64,000 bases of DNA from DASQPA01 sp963756455 (GTDB lineage Bacteria > Acidobacteriota > Thermoanaerobaculia > Multivoradales > UBA5704): NCBI GenBank assembly GCA_963756455.1, contig CAVWNC010000003.1, positions 2,852,001 to 2,916,000 on the forward strand. Direction: 5' to 3'. The position numbers and the translations under genes were made by a program. The notes beneath the pieces were generated by a model. The model worked only from the letters and a program-made list of their open reading frames with translations. It did no database searches and had not been told where the DNA came from. This document shows positions 53,411 through 61,188 of this stretch, piece by piece. Every line of letters starts with the position of its first letter. Position 1 is the stretch's first letter.

Positions 53411-54700
53411 TCAGCGGTAGAGAAACCGTAACGCCTTGGGCAGCCGGCGTCGCCAGCTCGCCTCGTTGTGGCCGCCCTTGGCGTCCGGTCTCCACATCAG
53501 CCGATCGTCCTCGTAGCCCCGGCTCGCGAGGTGCGCGGCCATGGCGGCGACGATCGGCATCAGGCTGCCGCGCCCCTCGCGCGCTCCGCAGTCGAGATAG
53601 ATGCGGGAGACCTCGGGGGTCGGCTGGTCGATCACCCATTCGAGGATCTTGTTGGTCGATACCCAGAAGGACGGCGACATGACGAGCGCGCCGCCGAAGG
53701 CTTCCGGATGCCGCAAGTGGGCGTAGAACGCCGCAAGGCCGCCCATCGACGAGCCGCCGACGACGGCGCCGATGGGACCGGGGATGAGCCTGAGCTCGGC
53801 ATTGAGCGCCGGCATGAGGCTGCCGGTCACCCATTCCAGAAAGAGATCGATCTTCGGTTCCTCGCCCTCGAACGGGAAGGGGGAAAGCTCCAGAACCCGC
53901 TGATCGCCGCCATGATCGATCCCCACGACGACCGGCACCGGCCGGCCGGATGCCCCGGAATTGGCTAGCTTTTCGACGGCTTCGTGGAGGTACCAGCCGC
54001 CGGAGAACGAGGCGCTGTCGTCGAAGACGTTCTGGCCGTCGAACATGTAGAGGGCGAAGTGCTGGGCCTCCGGGTCGTAGGTGCGCGGCAGGTAGACCCG
54101 GACGTGGCGCGGCGCCAGTCCCGGCACCAGGAACGGCCCGAGGACGTTGACCCCCCCGGCGTGCAGGCGTCCGAGCGAGCCGGGGATGCCGACCTCGACC
54201 GGCACCGGCTCGTTCGACGGCACCTCCGCCGGCCACACCTTGCGGAGGAGGAGCTCTTCGATCCGATCGCCATGGCGAAGATCGCGCAGCGCCAGCTGGC
54301 GCGCCAGGATGAAGATCGAATAGCGGCTGTACTCCGGGTGCTCCGCCGTCCGCTCCCACTGCTCGGGGGAGAGCTGGCGCAGGCGCTCGACGAGCTGGCC
54401 GCGCTCGTGGACGTAGCGCTCCAGGGCCGGTTCGAGCTCCACGGCGAGGAAGGCCCCCTCCTCCTGCTCGACCGGCGGCTCGAAGGGGGTGAAGATCGGG
54501 TGCTCCTCGGCGAGCATCTGCTCGACCCGGGCGGCGAAGAGCGGCTGCGACTCGGCGAGATAGCAGGCATGCTCGCGGGCGGACCACCGGCCGGGCGCCG
54601 GCCGACGGCTGAGGATCTCGGGGGGGGCCTCGCGGATCAACGGCACGAGGAGCGCGGGAGCATTGGCGAGCGCCGTCAGCACGGCTGCGGGATCGTTCAC
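53411..54700 (-). CDS. DinB-like domain fused to an esterase (enterochelin-esterase-like)
   Basis: 429 residues in two parts. Residues 1-~165 look like a DinB/YfiT-type four-helix bundle: PGRWSAREHACYLAES, VEQMLAEEHPIF, RQLALRDLRHGDRIEELLL. Residues ~180-429 are an alpha/beta hydrolase of the esterase-D/enterochelin esterase type: VRVYLPRTYDPE, YMFDGQNVFDDSASF, VVGGSSMGGLAAFYAHL (nucleophile Ser), LDCGAREGRGS (Asp) and KGGHNEASWRRRLPKAL (His). The triad is complete. DinB bundles often bind metal and thiol substrates, so this may hydrolyse an ester after thiol transfer, but that is speculation. The start is GTG with GAAGGA upstream; no alternative ATG. Confidence 0.82.
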   Translation of the reverse strand: MNDPAAVLTALANAPALLVPLIREAPPEILSRRPAPGRWSAREHACYLAESQPLFAARVEQMLAEEHPIFTPFEPPVEQEEGAFLAVELEPALERYVHERGQLVERLRQLSPEQWERTAEHPEYSRYSIFILARQLALRDLRHGDRIEELLLRKVWPAEVPSNEPVPVEVGIPGSLGRLHAGGVNVLGPFLVPGLAPRHVRVYLPRTYDPEAQHFALYMFDGQNVFDDSASFSGGWYLHEAVEKLANSGASGRPVPVVVGIDHGGDQRVLELSPFPFEGEEPKIDLFLEWVTGSLMPALNAELRLIPGPIGAVVGGSSMGGLAAFYAHLRHPEAFGGALVMSPSFWVSTNKILEWVIDQPTPEVSRIYLDCGAREGRGSLMPIVAAMAAHLASRGYEDDRLMWRPDAKGGHNEASWRRRLPKALRFLYR

Positions 54701-54723
54701 GGGAGATGTCCTTCAGGTAGCGT

Positions 54724-54800
54724 TAAGGGACGGCGCCCGGAGCGGCGTGTCCGGTCCCGGGAGACTAGCAAAAAGGGGACCAGGGAGGGACACGCCTTAA
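54724..54800. repeat. extended imperfect hairpin in a divergent promoter region
   Basis: Nested complementary blocks TTAAGG/CCTTAA (54724-54729, 54795-54800), GGCGTGTCC/GGACACGCC (54744-54752, 54788-54796) and GGTCCC/GGGACC (54753-54758, 54776-54781) fold into one long stem. It lies in the 292-base gap between the divergent esterase and haem-oxygenase-like genes. The rest of the gap is unremarkable apart from the CAGGAGG ribosome site at 54982. Confidence 0.55.
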
Positions 54801-54992
54801 GCAGGGAGGTCACTTCGTGGCCTGCCGCCTGCCAGGGCGAGGGACGGCCCTGCCGAGTCTGTCCCCCTTTCCTGCTGCGGGAGCACAGTTCTGGTGCTGG
54901 AGCACCGGAGCTTAGGAACACCGTGCCCCTCCGTTCGAGGCCACGCACGGATCTACCGCCAGAACCACCGAGCCAGGAAGACAGGAGGCATC

Positions 54993-55703
54993 ATGCAGGG
55001 CCTTACCGAGCGACTCGAAGCCAATCCGCTCCGCCGGGAGCTGATCCACCATCCGTTTTTCAAGGAGATGAAAACCGCTGACCTGACCCGCGAACAGGTG
55101 GGGGTCTTTCTCGGCCAGTGGTGGCATCCCCTGCACTACTTCCCGAACTTCCTCGGGCGTTGCATCGACGCCGTCCCCGCCCTCGAGATGAAGACCGCCT
55201 TCTGCAAGATCCTGAACCAGGAGCTGGGCGAGGGCAATCCGGCCAACGCCCACGAGCGGCTCTACATCACGACGATGGAGGATGCGGGCTTCGACCGCGC
55301 CACGGTCTCCGAGGCCGCGCCCTTCGAGGAGACCCGCCTGATGGTCGAGCGCTATCGCGAGGCTTCGAGCCGGCGCCTCACCTCCCTGGGTTTCGTCTAC
55401 GGCACCGAGACCGTCGACCTCGCCATGGTCGGCGGCGTCGGCAACGCCGTTCGCCGGGTCTCCGGCTTGAAGGATCTGCCCTGGGTGGACATCCACATCC
55501 AGCAGGAGCCGGACCACGTCGAGCAGGCCGGTGAGGCGCTCCAGAACGCCTTCACCGAGGACGAGGTGAAGACGATCGAAGCGAGCGCCGAGGAACTCTG
55601 GAGCCTGTGGATCGCCTTCTTCGACCGCCTGCGCCAGGGCATGTTCCCCGACGCGGTGGTCCGCCCGGCCGCCGCGCGCACCGAGGAGCTGGTCGCGGTC
55701 TAA
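54993..55703 (+). CDS. haem-oxygenase-like di-iron (PqqC/CADD-type) protein
   Basis: 236 residues, all-helical. Metal-ligand motifs of iron-containing haem-oxygenase-like oxidases are seen: the helix FCKILNQELGEGNPANAHER (E and H ligands), then YGTETVDLAMVGG and VDIHIQQEPDHVEQAGEALQ (E..DH ligands). An early VGVFLGQWWHPLHYFPNFLG helix also fits. Such enzymes activate oxygen on small substrates; the substrate here is unknown. AGGAGG precedes the ATG. A strong terminator follows, so it is monocistronic. Confidence 0.82.
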   Translation: MQGLTERLEANPLRRELIHHPFFKEMKTADLTREQVGVFLGQWWHPLHYFPNFLGRCIDAVPALEMKTAFCKILNQELGEGNPANAHERLYITTMEDAGFDRATVSEAAPFEETRLMVERYREASSRRLTSLGFVYGTETVDLAMVGGVGNAVRRVSGLKDLPWVDIHIQQEPDHVEQAGEALQNAFTEDEVKTIEASAEELWSLWIAFFDRLRQGMFPDAVVRPAAARTEELVAV

Positions 55704-55729
55704 GATCTCTCCCTGCCCGAACCTTCCTT

Positions 55730-55770
55730 AGAGCCTCGGTCCGGTCTGGACCGAGGCTCTTTCTGTTTCC
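55730..55770 (+). terminator. strong intrinsic terminator
   Basis: A perfect 13-bp stem (55730-55742, AGAGCCTCGGTCC, with 55748-55760) and a 5-base loop are followed by TTCTGTTT. It closes the rightward haem-oxygenase-like gene and separates it from the leftward otsB gene. Confidence 0.92.
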
Positions 55771-55785
55771 GAAAGCGGTGCCGCC

Positions 55786-56631
55786 TCAGCGGTCTGGCGG
55801 CGCGCCGCCCAGGTCCGCCAATCGCTCCAGCCACTCGCGCACCTCCGCCGGATCGCGGAGCGAGTACGCCGCGGCGGTCTCCCGTCCGAGATCGGCGTCA
55901 TGGGTGACGACGATCCCGATCCCGCGCGCGGCGACGGCCCGGAAGGCGTCCTCGTCGGTCACGTCGTCCCCGATGTAGATCGGGACCTTCGGTCTCTCCG
56001 GCATCTCCGGGTTCGTTGGCGCTCGACAACCGCCGAGCCGGCAGAGGATCCAGAGGAGCGCTTTGCCCTTGTGCCAGCTGAGCTTGGGGCGGAGCTCGAA
56101 GAGCTTCTTGCCGAGGCCTTTCTGGAGCGCCGGATGGGCGGCGAGGGCCTCGTCGACGGCGCGCTCGATCTCCGGCACCCGCTCCGGCGGAGCCAGACGG
56201 TAGTGGACGGAGAGGGCGAAACGCTTGGGCTCGATCAAGACTCCCGGCATGGCGCCGAGCGCCGCGGTGAGCTTCGCCGCGGCGGCCGCGATCTCCGCCG
56301 GGATGCCCGGGCCGACCTCGCGGCGGAGCCTTGGGTCAGGTAGAGCGGCACCGCCGGCAATGTCGAAGCCGTGGCAGCCGGCGTAGACGAGGTCGGGGAG
56401 ACCGACTTTGGCCGCCACGTCCTCGCGATCGCGGCCGGAGAGGATGGCGACGGGGAAGCGGGCGGCGGCGCGGGCGAGGGCCTCGCGGGTCGGCTCGGGG
56501 AGCGTCGCGAGGTCGGGGGTCGAGGCGAGGGGCGCCAGGGTCCCGTCGTAGTCCAGGAAGAGCACCGGGCGAGCCCCGGCGAGCCGGCTTACGATCTCGT
56601 CCCAGCGGGCGAGGGCGGAGGGGGGAGCCAT
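55786..56631 (-). CDS. otsB: trehalose-6-phosphate phosphatase
   Basis: 281 residues, HAD fold. Motif I ARPVLFLDYDGTLAPLAS has both aspartates; VAILSGRDREDVAAKVG is motif II; SWHKGKALLWIL supplies the lysine; motif IV is VPIYIGDDVTDEDAF. It dephosphorylates trehalose-6-phosphate to trehalose, an osmo- and desiccation protectant. The ATG at 56631 lies 23 bases after the otsA stop on the same strand, giving an otsAB operon. Confidence 0.93.
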   Translation of the reverse strand: MAPPSALARWDEIVSRLAGARPVLFLDYDGTLAPLASTPDLATLPEPTREALARAAARFPVAILSGRDREDVAAKVGLPDLVYAGCHGFDIAGGAALPDPRLRREVGPGIPAEIAAAAAKLTAALGAMPGVLIEPKRFALSVHYRLAPPERVPEIERAVDEALAAHPALQKGLGKKLFELRPKLSWHKGKALLWILCRLGGCRAPTNPEMPERPKVPIYIGDDVTDEDAFRAVAARGIGIVVTHDADLGRETAAAYSLRDPAEVREWLERLADLGGAPPDR

Positions 56632-56654
56632 GTTCGGCAAGAAAGAGCAGAGAC

Positions 56655-58151
56655 TCAGACGTCGACCCAGCTGTCCTCCAGGTCGAGGGTGGGGAAGTAC
56701 TCCTTGGGAACCCGGAAGTCTTCCGGAACCGTCCCCAGGGCCGCCCGCAGATAGTAGTCCACCCACCAGAAGATGTCCTGCTTCCTGAGGAGATCCTGCA
56801 TCAGCTCCATCCGCCGGCGGCGCTCGCCCTCGTCCATCTGGAGGGCGGCGAGGAGGGTGTCGGCCATGCCCTCGATGTCGTGCGGGTTGACGAGGAGCGC
56901 GCCGCGCTGGAGCTGGGCCGCGGCGCCGGCGAACTCGGAGAGGACCAAGACTCCGCCGCCTTCGAGCTGGCAGGCGCAGAACTCCTTGGCGACCAGGTTC
57001 ATGCCGTCCTTGAGCGAGGTGACGAAGCCGACCCGGGCGATCCGGTAGAGGGCGATCAGCTCGCGCCGGGTGAGGCTCTTGTAGTGATAGTGGACGGGCA
57101 CCCAGGCGGCGGTCGAAAAGGCGCCGTTGATCTCGCCGACCAGGCGCTCGACCCGGGCCTTCAGGGCCTGGTATTCGGGGACCCCCTCGCGGCTGGGCAC
57201 GGTCATCTGGAAGAGGACGACCTGCTCGCGGAGCTCCGGGAAACGCTCGATGGCGTTCCTGAAGGCGAGGAGGCGCTCGGGGATGCCCTTGGTGTAGTCG
57301 AGGCGGTCGATCCCGAGGACCAGCTGGCAGGGGGCGATCGCCCGGCGCAGCTCGGCCATCCGGCTGCTGACCTCGGGCGAACGAGCGGTCTCGGCGAAGG
57401 CCTCGTAGTCGATGCCGATGGGGAAGGCGCCGACCTTCACGATTCGCTCGCCCACCCGGACCTGGGCGACCGGCTGGTCGCGGGTGATCTCCACCTCGGG
57501 CACCAGGTGCTCCAGACAGGTGAGGAAGTTCCGCCGGTCGCGCGGGGTCTGGAAGCCGAGGAGGTCGTAGGCTAAGAACGCGCCCAGGATCTGCGCCCGC
57601 CAGGGGAGCTTCAGGAAGACGTCGAGCGGCGGGAAGGGGATGTGGAGGAAGAAACCGATCCGGCGTCCCGCGGCGTCGGCGCGCACCAGCTCGGCGACAT
57701 GGATCAGCTGATAGTCCTGGACCCAGACGAAATCGTCGTCGTCGCTGTGGGCGAGCACCTCGCGGGCGAACTTCCGGTTGACCGCGAGATAGCTGTACCA
57801 GAAGGCGGGCTCGAAGTTGCAGAAGCCGGTCTGGTCGTGGAAGAGGGGCCAGAGAATGCCGTTCGAGAACCCCTCGTAGAAGCCCTTGACCTCGTCCGCG
57901 CCCAAGAGCACCGGCACCAGCTCGTAGCCGCGCTCCCGCAAGCCGTCCGCCAGGACCGGTTCCCAGTCGCCCCCCGCGTCCAAGGCGAGCCCGGGCCAGC
58001 CGATCCACAGGCCGCCGCGATGGGAGAGAACCGGCGCGAGGGCCGAGACCAGGCCGCCGGACCCGCCCTTCAAGCTCCACCCCGTGGGCGTCTGTTCGAG
58101 GACCACGGGGAGGCGGTTGGAAACCACCAGGAGACGGGGCTGGAGACTCAA
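56655..58151 (-). CDS. otsA: trehalose-6-phosphate synthase
   Basis: 498 residues, GT20 family. RLLVVSNRLPVVLE at the start, GGSGGLVSALAPVL, VWVQDYQLIHVAELV, GFFLHIPFPPLDVFL, VLGIDRLDYTKGIPERLLAF and TSLKDGMNLVAKEFCAC are all OtsA signatures. It joins glucose from UDP- or GDP-glucose to glucose-6-phosphate. The start is a TTG; the protein begins only seven codons before the conserved VVSNRLP, and no better start is available. The pair likely answers osmotic or drying stress. Confidence 0.94.
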   Translation of the reverse strand: MSLQPRLLVVSNRLPVVLEQTPTGWSLKGGSGGLVSALAPVLSHRGGLWIGWPGLALDAGGDWEPVLADGLRERGYELVPVLLGADEVKGFYEGFSNGILWPLFHDQTGFCNFEPAFWYSYLAVNRKFAREVLAHSDDDDFVWVQDYQLIHVAELVRADAAGRRIGFFLHIPFPPLDVFLKLPWRAQILGAFLAYDLLGFQTPRDRRNFLTCLEHLVPEVEITRDQPVAQVRVGERIVKVGAFPIGIDYEAFAETARSPEVSSRMAELRRAIAPCQLVLGIDRLDYTKGIPERLLAFRNAIERFPELREQVVLFQMTVPSREGVPEYQALKARVERLVGEINGAFSTAAWVPVHYHYKSLTRRELIALYRIARVGFVTSLKDGMNLVAKEFCACQLEGGGVLVLSEFAGAAAQLQRGALLVNPHDIEGMADTLLAALQMDEGERRRRMELMQDLLRKQDIFWWVDYYLRAALGTVPEDFRVPKEYFPTLDLEDSWVDV

Positions 58152-58231
58152 GGGCGGACCCCGATCGCGGGGCGGGAGAGAGGGTTCCGCATGGCGGGAG
58201 CTTTTCGTTGCATGCGGCTTGCCAGGGAGAG

Positions 58232-58274
58232 GGCCCTCCCGGGCGAGCGTGTCGAAGCCTCGCCCGGGAGGGCC
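58232..58274 (-). terminator. perfect 16-bp hairpin downstream of the peptide precursor gene
   Basis: Arms GGCCCTCCCGGGCGAG (58232-58247) and CTCGCCCGGGAGGGCC (58259-58274) surround an 11-base loop. It begins 15 bases after the stop of the gene at 58290. After the stem comes a pyrimidine-rich CTCTCCCTGG rather than a pure T-run; it most likely ends or stabilises the precursor transcript. Confidence 0.7.
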
Positions 58275-58289
58275 GGCGGAGGATCTAGG

Positions 58290-58454
58290 TCAGGCGATGC
58301 CGTTGTTGGCCGTGAAGCAGGCGTGGTTTCCCGAGTGGCAACAGATCGTGTCGTCCGTCTCCACGATGGCGCCCGCCGCTCTCCGCAGCTCCGGCGCGTC
58401 GAGGCTCCGGACGGTCTCCTTGGCGAGCTTCAGCTTCTTCAACTTCTTCTGCAT
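58290..58454 (-). CDS. class I lanthipeptide-type precursor peptide (orphan)
   Basis: 54 residues. The leader MQKKLKKLKLAKETVRSLDA followed by PELRRAAG matches the class I lanthipeptide leader pattern I know as L1a (KKLxLxKETxRxLxxxELxxxxG). The core (about 29-54) reads TDDTICCHSGNHACFTAN, with three Cys (38, 39, 46) and Thr/Ser residues suited to thioether rings. AAGGAG lies 7 bases before the ATG, a promoter lies upstream and a strong hairpin downstream, so it is a real monocistronic gene. No LanB, LanC or dedicated exporter is in the window, so maturation enzymes must act from elsewhere, or the gene is relic. Confidence 0.8.
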   Translation of the reverse strand: MQKKLKKLKLAKETVRSLDAPELRRAAGAIVETDDTICCHSGNHACFTANNGIA

Positions 58455-58499
58455 GAGGTCTCTCCTTCTCTGCCGGAGGGGCATCCCCCGGATCGGGCG

Positions 58500-58527
58500 A
58501 TTCTAACCGGCCGTTTGACGATGTCGA
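58500..58527 (-). promoter_or_regulatory. probable promoter of the lanthipeptide-type precursor
   Basis: On the minus strand TCGACA (58522-58527) and TAGAAT (58500-58505) are separated by 16 bases, about 45 bases upstream of the precursor start. This supports independent expression. Confidence 0.6.
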
Positions 58528-58542
58528 CTGAGATGCCGCGCC

Positions 58543-58552
58543 TCTGTACAGA
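58543..58552. promoter_or_regulatory. palindrome upstream of Phd-PIN module, candidate operator
   Basis: The perfect 10-bp palindrome TCTGTACAGA lies 40 bases before the antitoxin start. Phd/VapB-type antitoxins autorepress through such short palindromes. Confidence 0.4.
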
Positions 58553-58592
58553 CTGATGGACAGACGCCGCCCGAGTCTGCGATGATGACGCC

Positions 58593-58820
58593 ATGCGCGA
58601 GACCACGTTCACCGATTTGAGAAACCACGCCAAGACTTTTTTCGATGCGGTCGAGGGAGGCGAGACCGTCCGCGTGTATCGCAACGGTCGGCCGGTCGCG
58701 GACATCGTTCCGGTCAAGGCGGCGATGCCGGCCTGGAAGAAGCCGCCCCAGACTCGCCTCTCTCTGGGCAGCCTGAGCCTTGGCGATGAGGTATTGGCGG
58801 ACCGCGACGAGCAGCGATGA
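58593..58820 (+). CDS. Phd/YefM-type antitoxin
   Basis: 75 residues: RETTFTDLRNHAKTFFDAV, then GGETVRVYRNGRPVADIVPV is the Phd/YefM fold with the strand-turn R.GRPVA motif. The C-terminal tail (SLSLGDEVLADRDEQR) is the likely toxin-binding part. It overlaps the PIN gene by four bases (ATGA). This pair is unrelated in detail to the PIN-Phd module at 20.8-21.4 kb. Confidence 0.87.
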   Translation: MRETTFTDLRNHAKTFFDAVEGGETVRVYRNGRPVADIVPVKAAMPAWKKPPQTRLSLGSLSLGDEVLADRDEQR

Positions 58821-59236
58821 GGGTCTTTTTTGATACCTCCGCCCTCACCAAGCGTTATGTCGAGGAGGAAGGGTCGGAGCAGGTGAGGGATCTCTGCGCC
58901 GCCGCGGATGCCCTGGGGGTCAGTGTCCTCGTCGTACCCGAGCTGATCTCGACGCTGTGCCGCCTGGTGCGCGAGGGCCGACTTTCCACCGCGGACTATC
59001 AGAGCCTAAAATCCGCCGTGCAGGCCGACCTCTCCGACGCCGATCTCTGCGACCTCTCCCAAGATGCTTTCGAGCAGGCCATCCGCTGCCTGGAACGTCA
59101 TCCCCTTCGGGCGCTCGACGCCCTGCACGTTGGTAGCGCTCTCGTCTACCAACCGGACCTTTTCGTCTCCGCGGATCACCGGCAAGCCGAGGCCGCCGAC
59201 CGTGAAGGGCTTGCAGTGATGGATCTCTCCCGCTGA
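58817..59236 (+). CDS. PIN-domain (VapC-like) ribonuclease toxin
   Basis: 139 residues. VFFDTSALTKRYVEEEGSEQ carries the first catalytic Asp, VVPELISTLCRL the Glu, HPLRALDALHVGSAL the third acid and FVSADHRQAEAA the fourth; all PIN positions are kept. It should be an Mg-dependent RNase restrained by the preceding antitoxin. Confidence 0.88.
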   Translation: MRVFFDTSALTKRYVEEEGSEQVRDLCAAADALGVSVLVVPELISTLCRLVREGRLSTADYQSLKSAVQADLSDADLCDLSQDAFEQAIRCLERHPLRALDALHVGSALVYQPDLFVSADHRQAEAADREGLAVMDLSR

Positions 59237-59292
59237 ATGCTGCTCGCGGCTCTCCAGGCGCTGCGCCGAAGCCGCACGCGCCGCTCGCGGCC

Positions 59293-59796
59293 CTACTGCT
59301 CGTCCGCCGAGGGGCCGTAGATCGAGGGCACCGGGGTGTCGGTCAGCCGCAGGTAGACGGAGAGCTGGCCGCGGTGGTGGATGGTGTGGCTGAGCAACAT
59401 GGAGCGCACGGCGGCGATGCGCGGCAGGCTGAAGACGACGTGATCCCCGGCCCGGAGAGTCCAAGTCTGGGCGAAGGCGGCGTCATCGGTCTGGGCGATC
59501 GCTTCGCGGCTCTGCTTCACGTTGGCGTCGAAGAGGTCCAGCACCTCCTGGCGCGAGCGCGAGTCGAGGCGCTTGGGGGGCGTGGCGCCGGTGGGGGCGA
59601 CGTCGAGGAACTCGGTCGTCAAGACCATCCCGCCGAATCTCGCGAGCTCGGCCAGATGGCCCGACAGGCGACCCAGGCTCATCGACTTCTCGTGCGGCTT
59701 CCAGCCCATCTTGTCTTCGGGAATCCGCTCCAGGAGACGGCGGGTGGTTTTCATCTCGTTATCGAATTCAGGGAGCAACATCTGCGCTAGGCTCAT
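59293..59796 (-). CDS. DinB family protein
   Basis: 167 residues, four-helix DinB bundle. MLLPEFDNEMKTTRRLLERI opens helix 1; RLSGHLAELARFGGMVL gives the first metal His and MLLSHTIHHRGQLSVYLRL the second and third, the usual three-His metal site. DPTGxxPPxRLDS-type family block is seen as TGATPPKRLDSRSRQEVLDL. Such proteins bind metal and may act as thiol-S-transferases. The ATG at 59796 is used; upstream in-frame sequence is noncoding in character. Confidence 0.9.
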   Translation of the reverse strand: MSLAQMLLPEFDNEMKTTRRLLERIPEDKMGWKPHEKSMSLGRLSGHLAELARFGGMVLTTEFLDVAPTGATPPKRLDSRSRQEVLDLFDANVKQSREAIAQTDDAAFAQTWTLRAGDHVVFSLPRIAAVRSMLLSHTIHHRGQLSVYLRLTDTPVPSIYGPSADEQ

Positions 59797-59913
59797 ATAA
59801 GACCTCCGGTCTGACGAGTTGGAAGTGGTGGAGAACGCCGGGGGCGTGGCAATTCCGGCGTTCCGGCTGGTGTATGTGTACCATAGGCGCCCGGCCATGA
59901 GGCGGGAGCGGCC

Positions 59914-60468
59914 TTACTCGAGGCTTGTCAGAAACTCCAGGAAACGTCCGAGCTGCGGGCGATAGAGGAGCTTGAGCTCCAGAGCCTTCTGGACGACGAG
60001 CCGCAGCCGCAGGGGATCGAGCTTGAGGCCGTAGCCGGTGCGGAAGAGGTGACGGAAACGGCGCAGCTCGTCGAGCTTCTCGTAGGTCTCCTCGTCGAGA
60101 ACGGCAGGACGGAGAGGAGAGAGGTCCAAGAGCATCCGCTGTAGCAGAGACTGGTGCCAGGAAGTCGGGTCGAGCTGGTTCTCGAAGGTCTTCGCGATGT
60201 TTCGGAAGGCATTCTCGAAAGCGGAGTAGAGGCCATGAAGGTGGTACCCGACGACGATCAGCCGATCCTGTTCCTCGGGCCCGAGCAGATCCGGCTCGCC
60301 CAAATCGCGATAGAGACCCTCGATCGCCTTGAGGTCGGCAGCGAGGCTACGCTCCAGGAGCAGAAACTTCACCCACCTTTTCGCCTCTGCGAGCTTCTCC
60401 CTCTCGTCCCGGCTCTCCTCGTCGCGCCGGGCATGGTATTCGCGAGGGGAGAGGGCCTTTGTCGTCAT
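59914..60468 (-). CDS. HepT-like HEPN protein without an MNT partner
   Basis: 184 residues, helical. The diagnostic part is VVGYHLHGLYSAFENAFRNI, then SWHQSLLQRML, YEKLDELRRFRHLFRTGYGL and LDPLRLRLVV, which I recognise as the HepT-like ribonuclease toxin family (the FRH...YG block is its catalytic/structural core). Normally a nucleotidyltransferase antitoxin gene lies beside it; here the upstream same-strand gene is efp (40 bases) and downstream is dinB. It may be an orphan effector or use another antidote. Confidence 0.75.
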   Translation of the reverse strand: MTTKALSPREYHARRDEESRDEREKLAEAKRWVKFLLLERSLAADLKAIEGLYRDLGEPDLLGPEEQDRLIVVGYHLHGLYSAFENAFRNIAKTFENQLDPTSWHQSLLQRMLLDLSPLRPAVLDEETYEKLDELRRFRHLFRTGYGLKLDPLRLRLVVQKALELKLLYRPQLGRFLEFLTSLE

Positions 60469-60508
60469 GATGCCAGGACGGAGAGAGACGTGGGGACCGC
60501 CCGCCGCT

Positions 60509-61066
60509 TCAAGCCCGCGAGAGGTACTTGTCCTCGCGGGTGTCGACGACCACCCGGTTGCCGATTTCGACGAAGGGGGGAACGTTGACGACGAGGCCGG
60601 TTTCTAGCTTGGCCGGCTTGTAGGAGGCGCTGGCGGTGGCGCCCTTCATGCTCGGCTCGGTGTCGACGACTTCCAGGGTGACCGTGTTGGGGAGGTCGAT
60701 GCCCACCGCCCGATCCTCGTAGAAGTCGATCGAGATCACCGTGTTGGGGAGCAGATAGAGCATGGCCGTCCCCAGGGCCTCATCGTCCAGGGCCACCTGC
60801 TCGTAGTTTTCCTGGTTCATGAAGTGGTGGCCGGAAGGGTCGGAGTAGAGGTACTCCATGGGATGGGTGTCGAGGATGGCCCGCTCGACCTTCTCGGTCG
60901 AGCCGAAGCGGTGCTCGAAGCTGTTGCCGCTCTTTAAGCTGCGCATCTTGGCCTGGACGAAGCCGCGCCAGTTGCCCGGCGTGACGTGTTGGACTTGCAT
61001 GATGCGGCAGATGTCATTCTCGAAGAGGATGCACATGCCGACGCGGATCTGGGTCGCTGGGATCAA
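60509..61066 (-). CDS. efp: translation elongation factor P
   Basis: 185 residues, three-domain EF-P: VGMCILFENDICRIMQVQHV (domain I), GNSFEHRFGSTEKVERA, DPSGHHFMNQENYEQV and the C-terminal TGLVVNVPPFVEIGNRVVVD. The domain I tip reads TPGNWRGF: the position of E. coli Lys34 (or Pseudomonas Arg32) is Asn, followed by Trp-Arg. EF-P relieves ribosome stalling at polyproline. The start is TTG with AAGGAG 7 bases upstream. It lies 122 bases downstream of an EF-G-like gene on the same strand. Confidence 0.92.
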   Translation of the reverse strand: MIPATQIRVGMCILFENDICRIMQVQHVTPGNWRGFVQAKMRSLKSGNSFEHRFGSTEKVERAILDTHPMEYLYSDPSGHHFMNQENYEQVALDDEALGTAMLYLLPNTVISIDFYEDRAVGIDLPNTVTLEVVDTEPSMKGATASASYKPAKLETGLVVNVPPFVEIGNRVVVDTREDKYLSRA

Positions 61067-61188
61067 GTTCTGGCTCCTTCGGACGGATGGGGTGCCGGCT
61101 CGTTGGGTCCTCCGGGCCAGCGCCTTCGGGCGCTCTGCGCAGCCAGGCGCTGGTCAAAGGACTTCAAACGGGCCAGTTCGACGGAATC

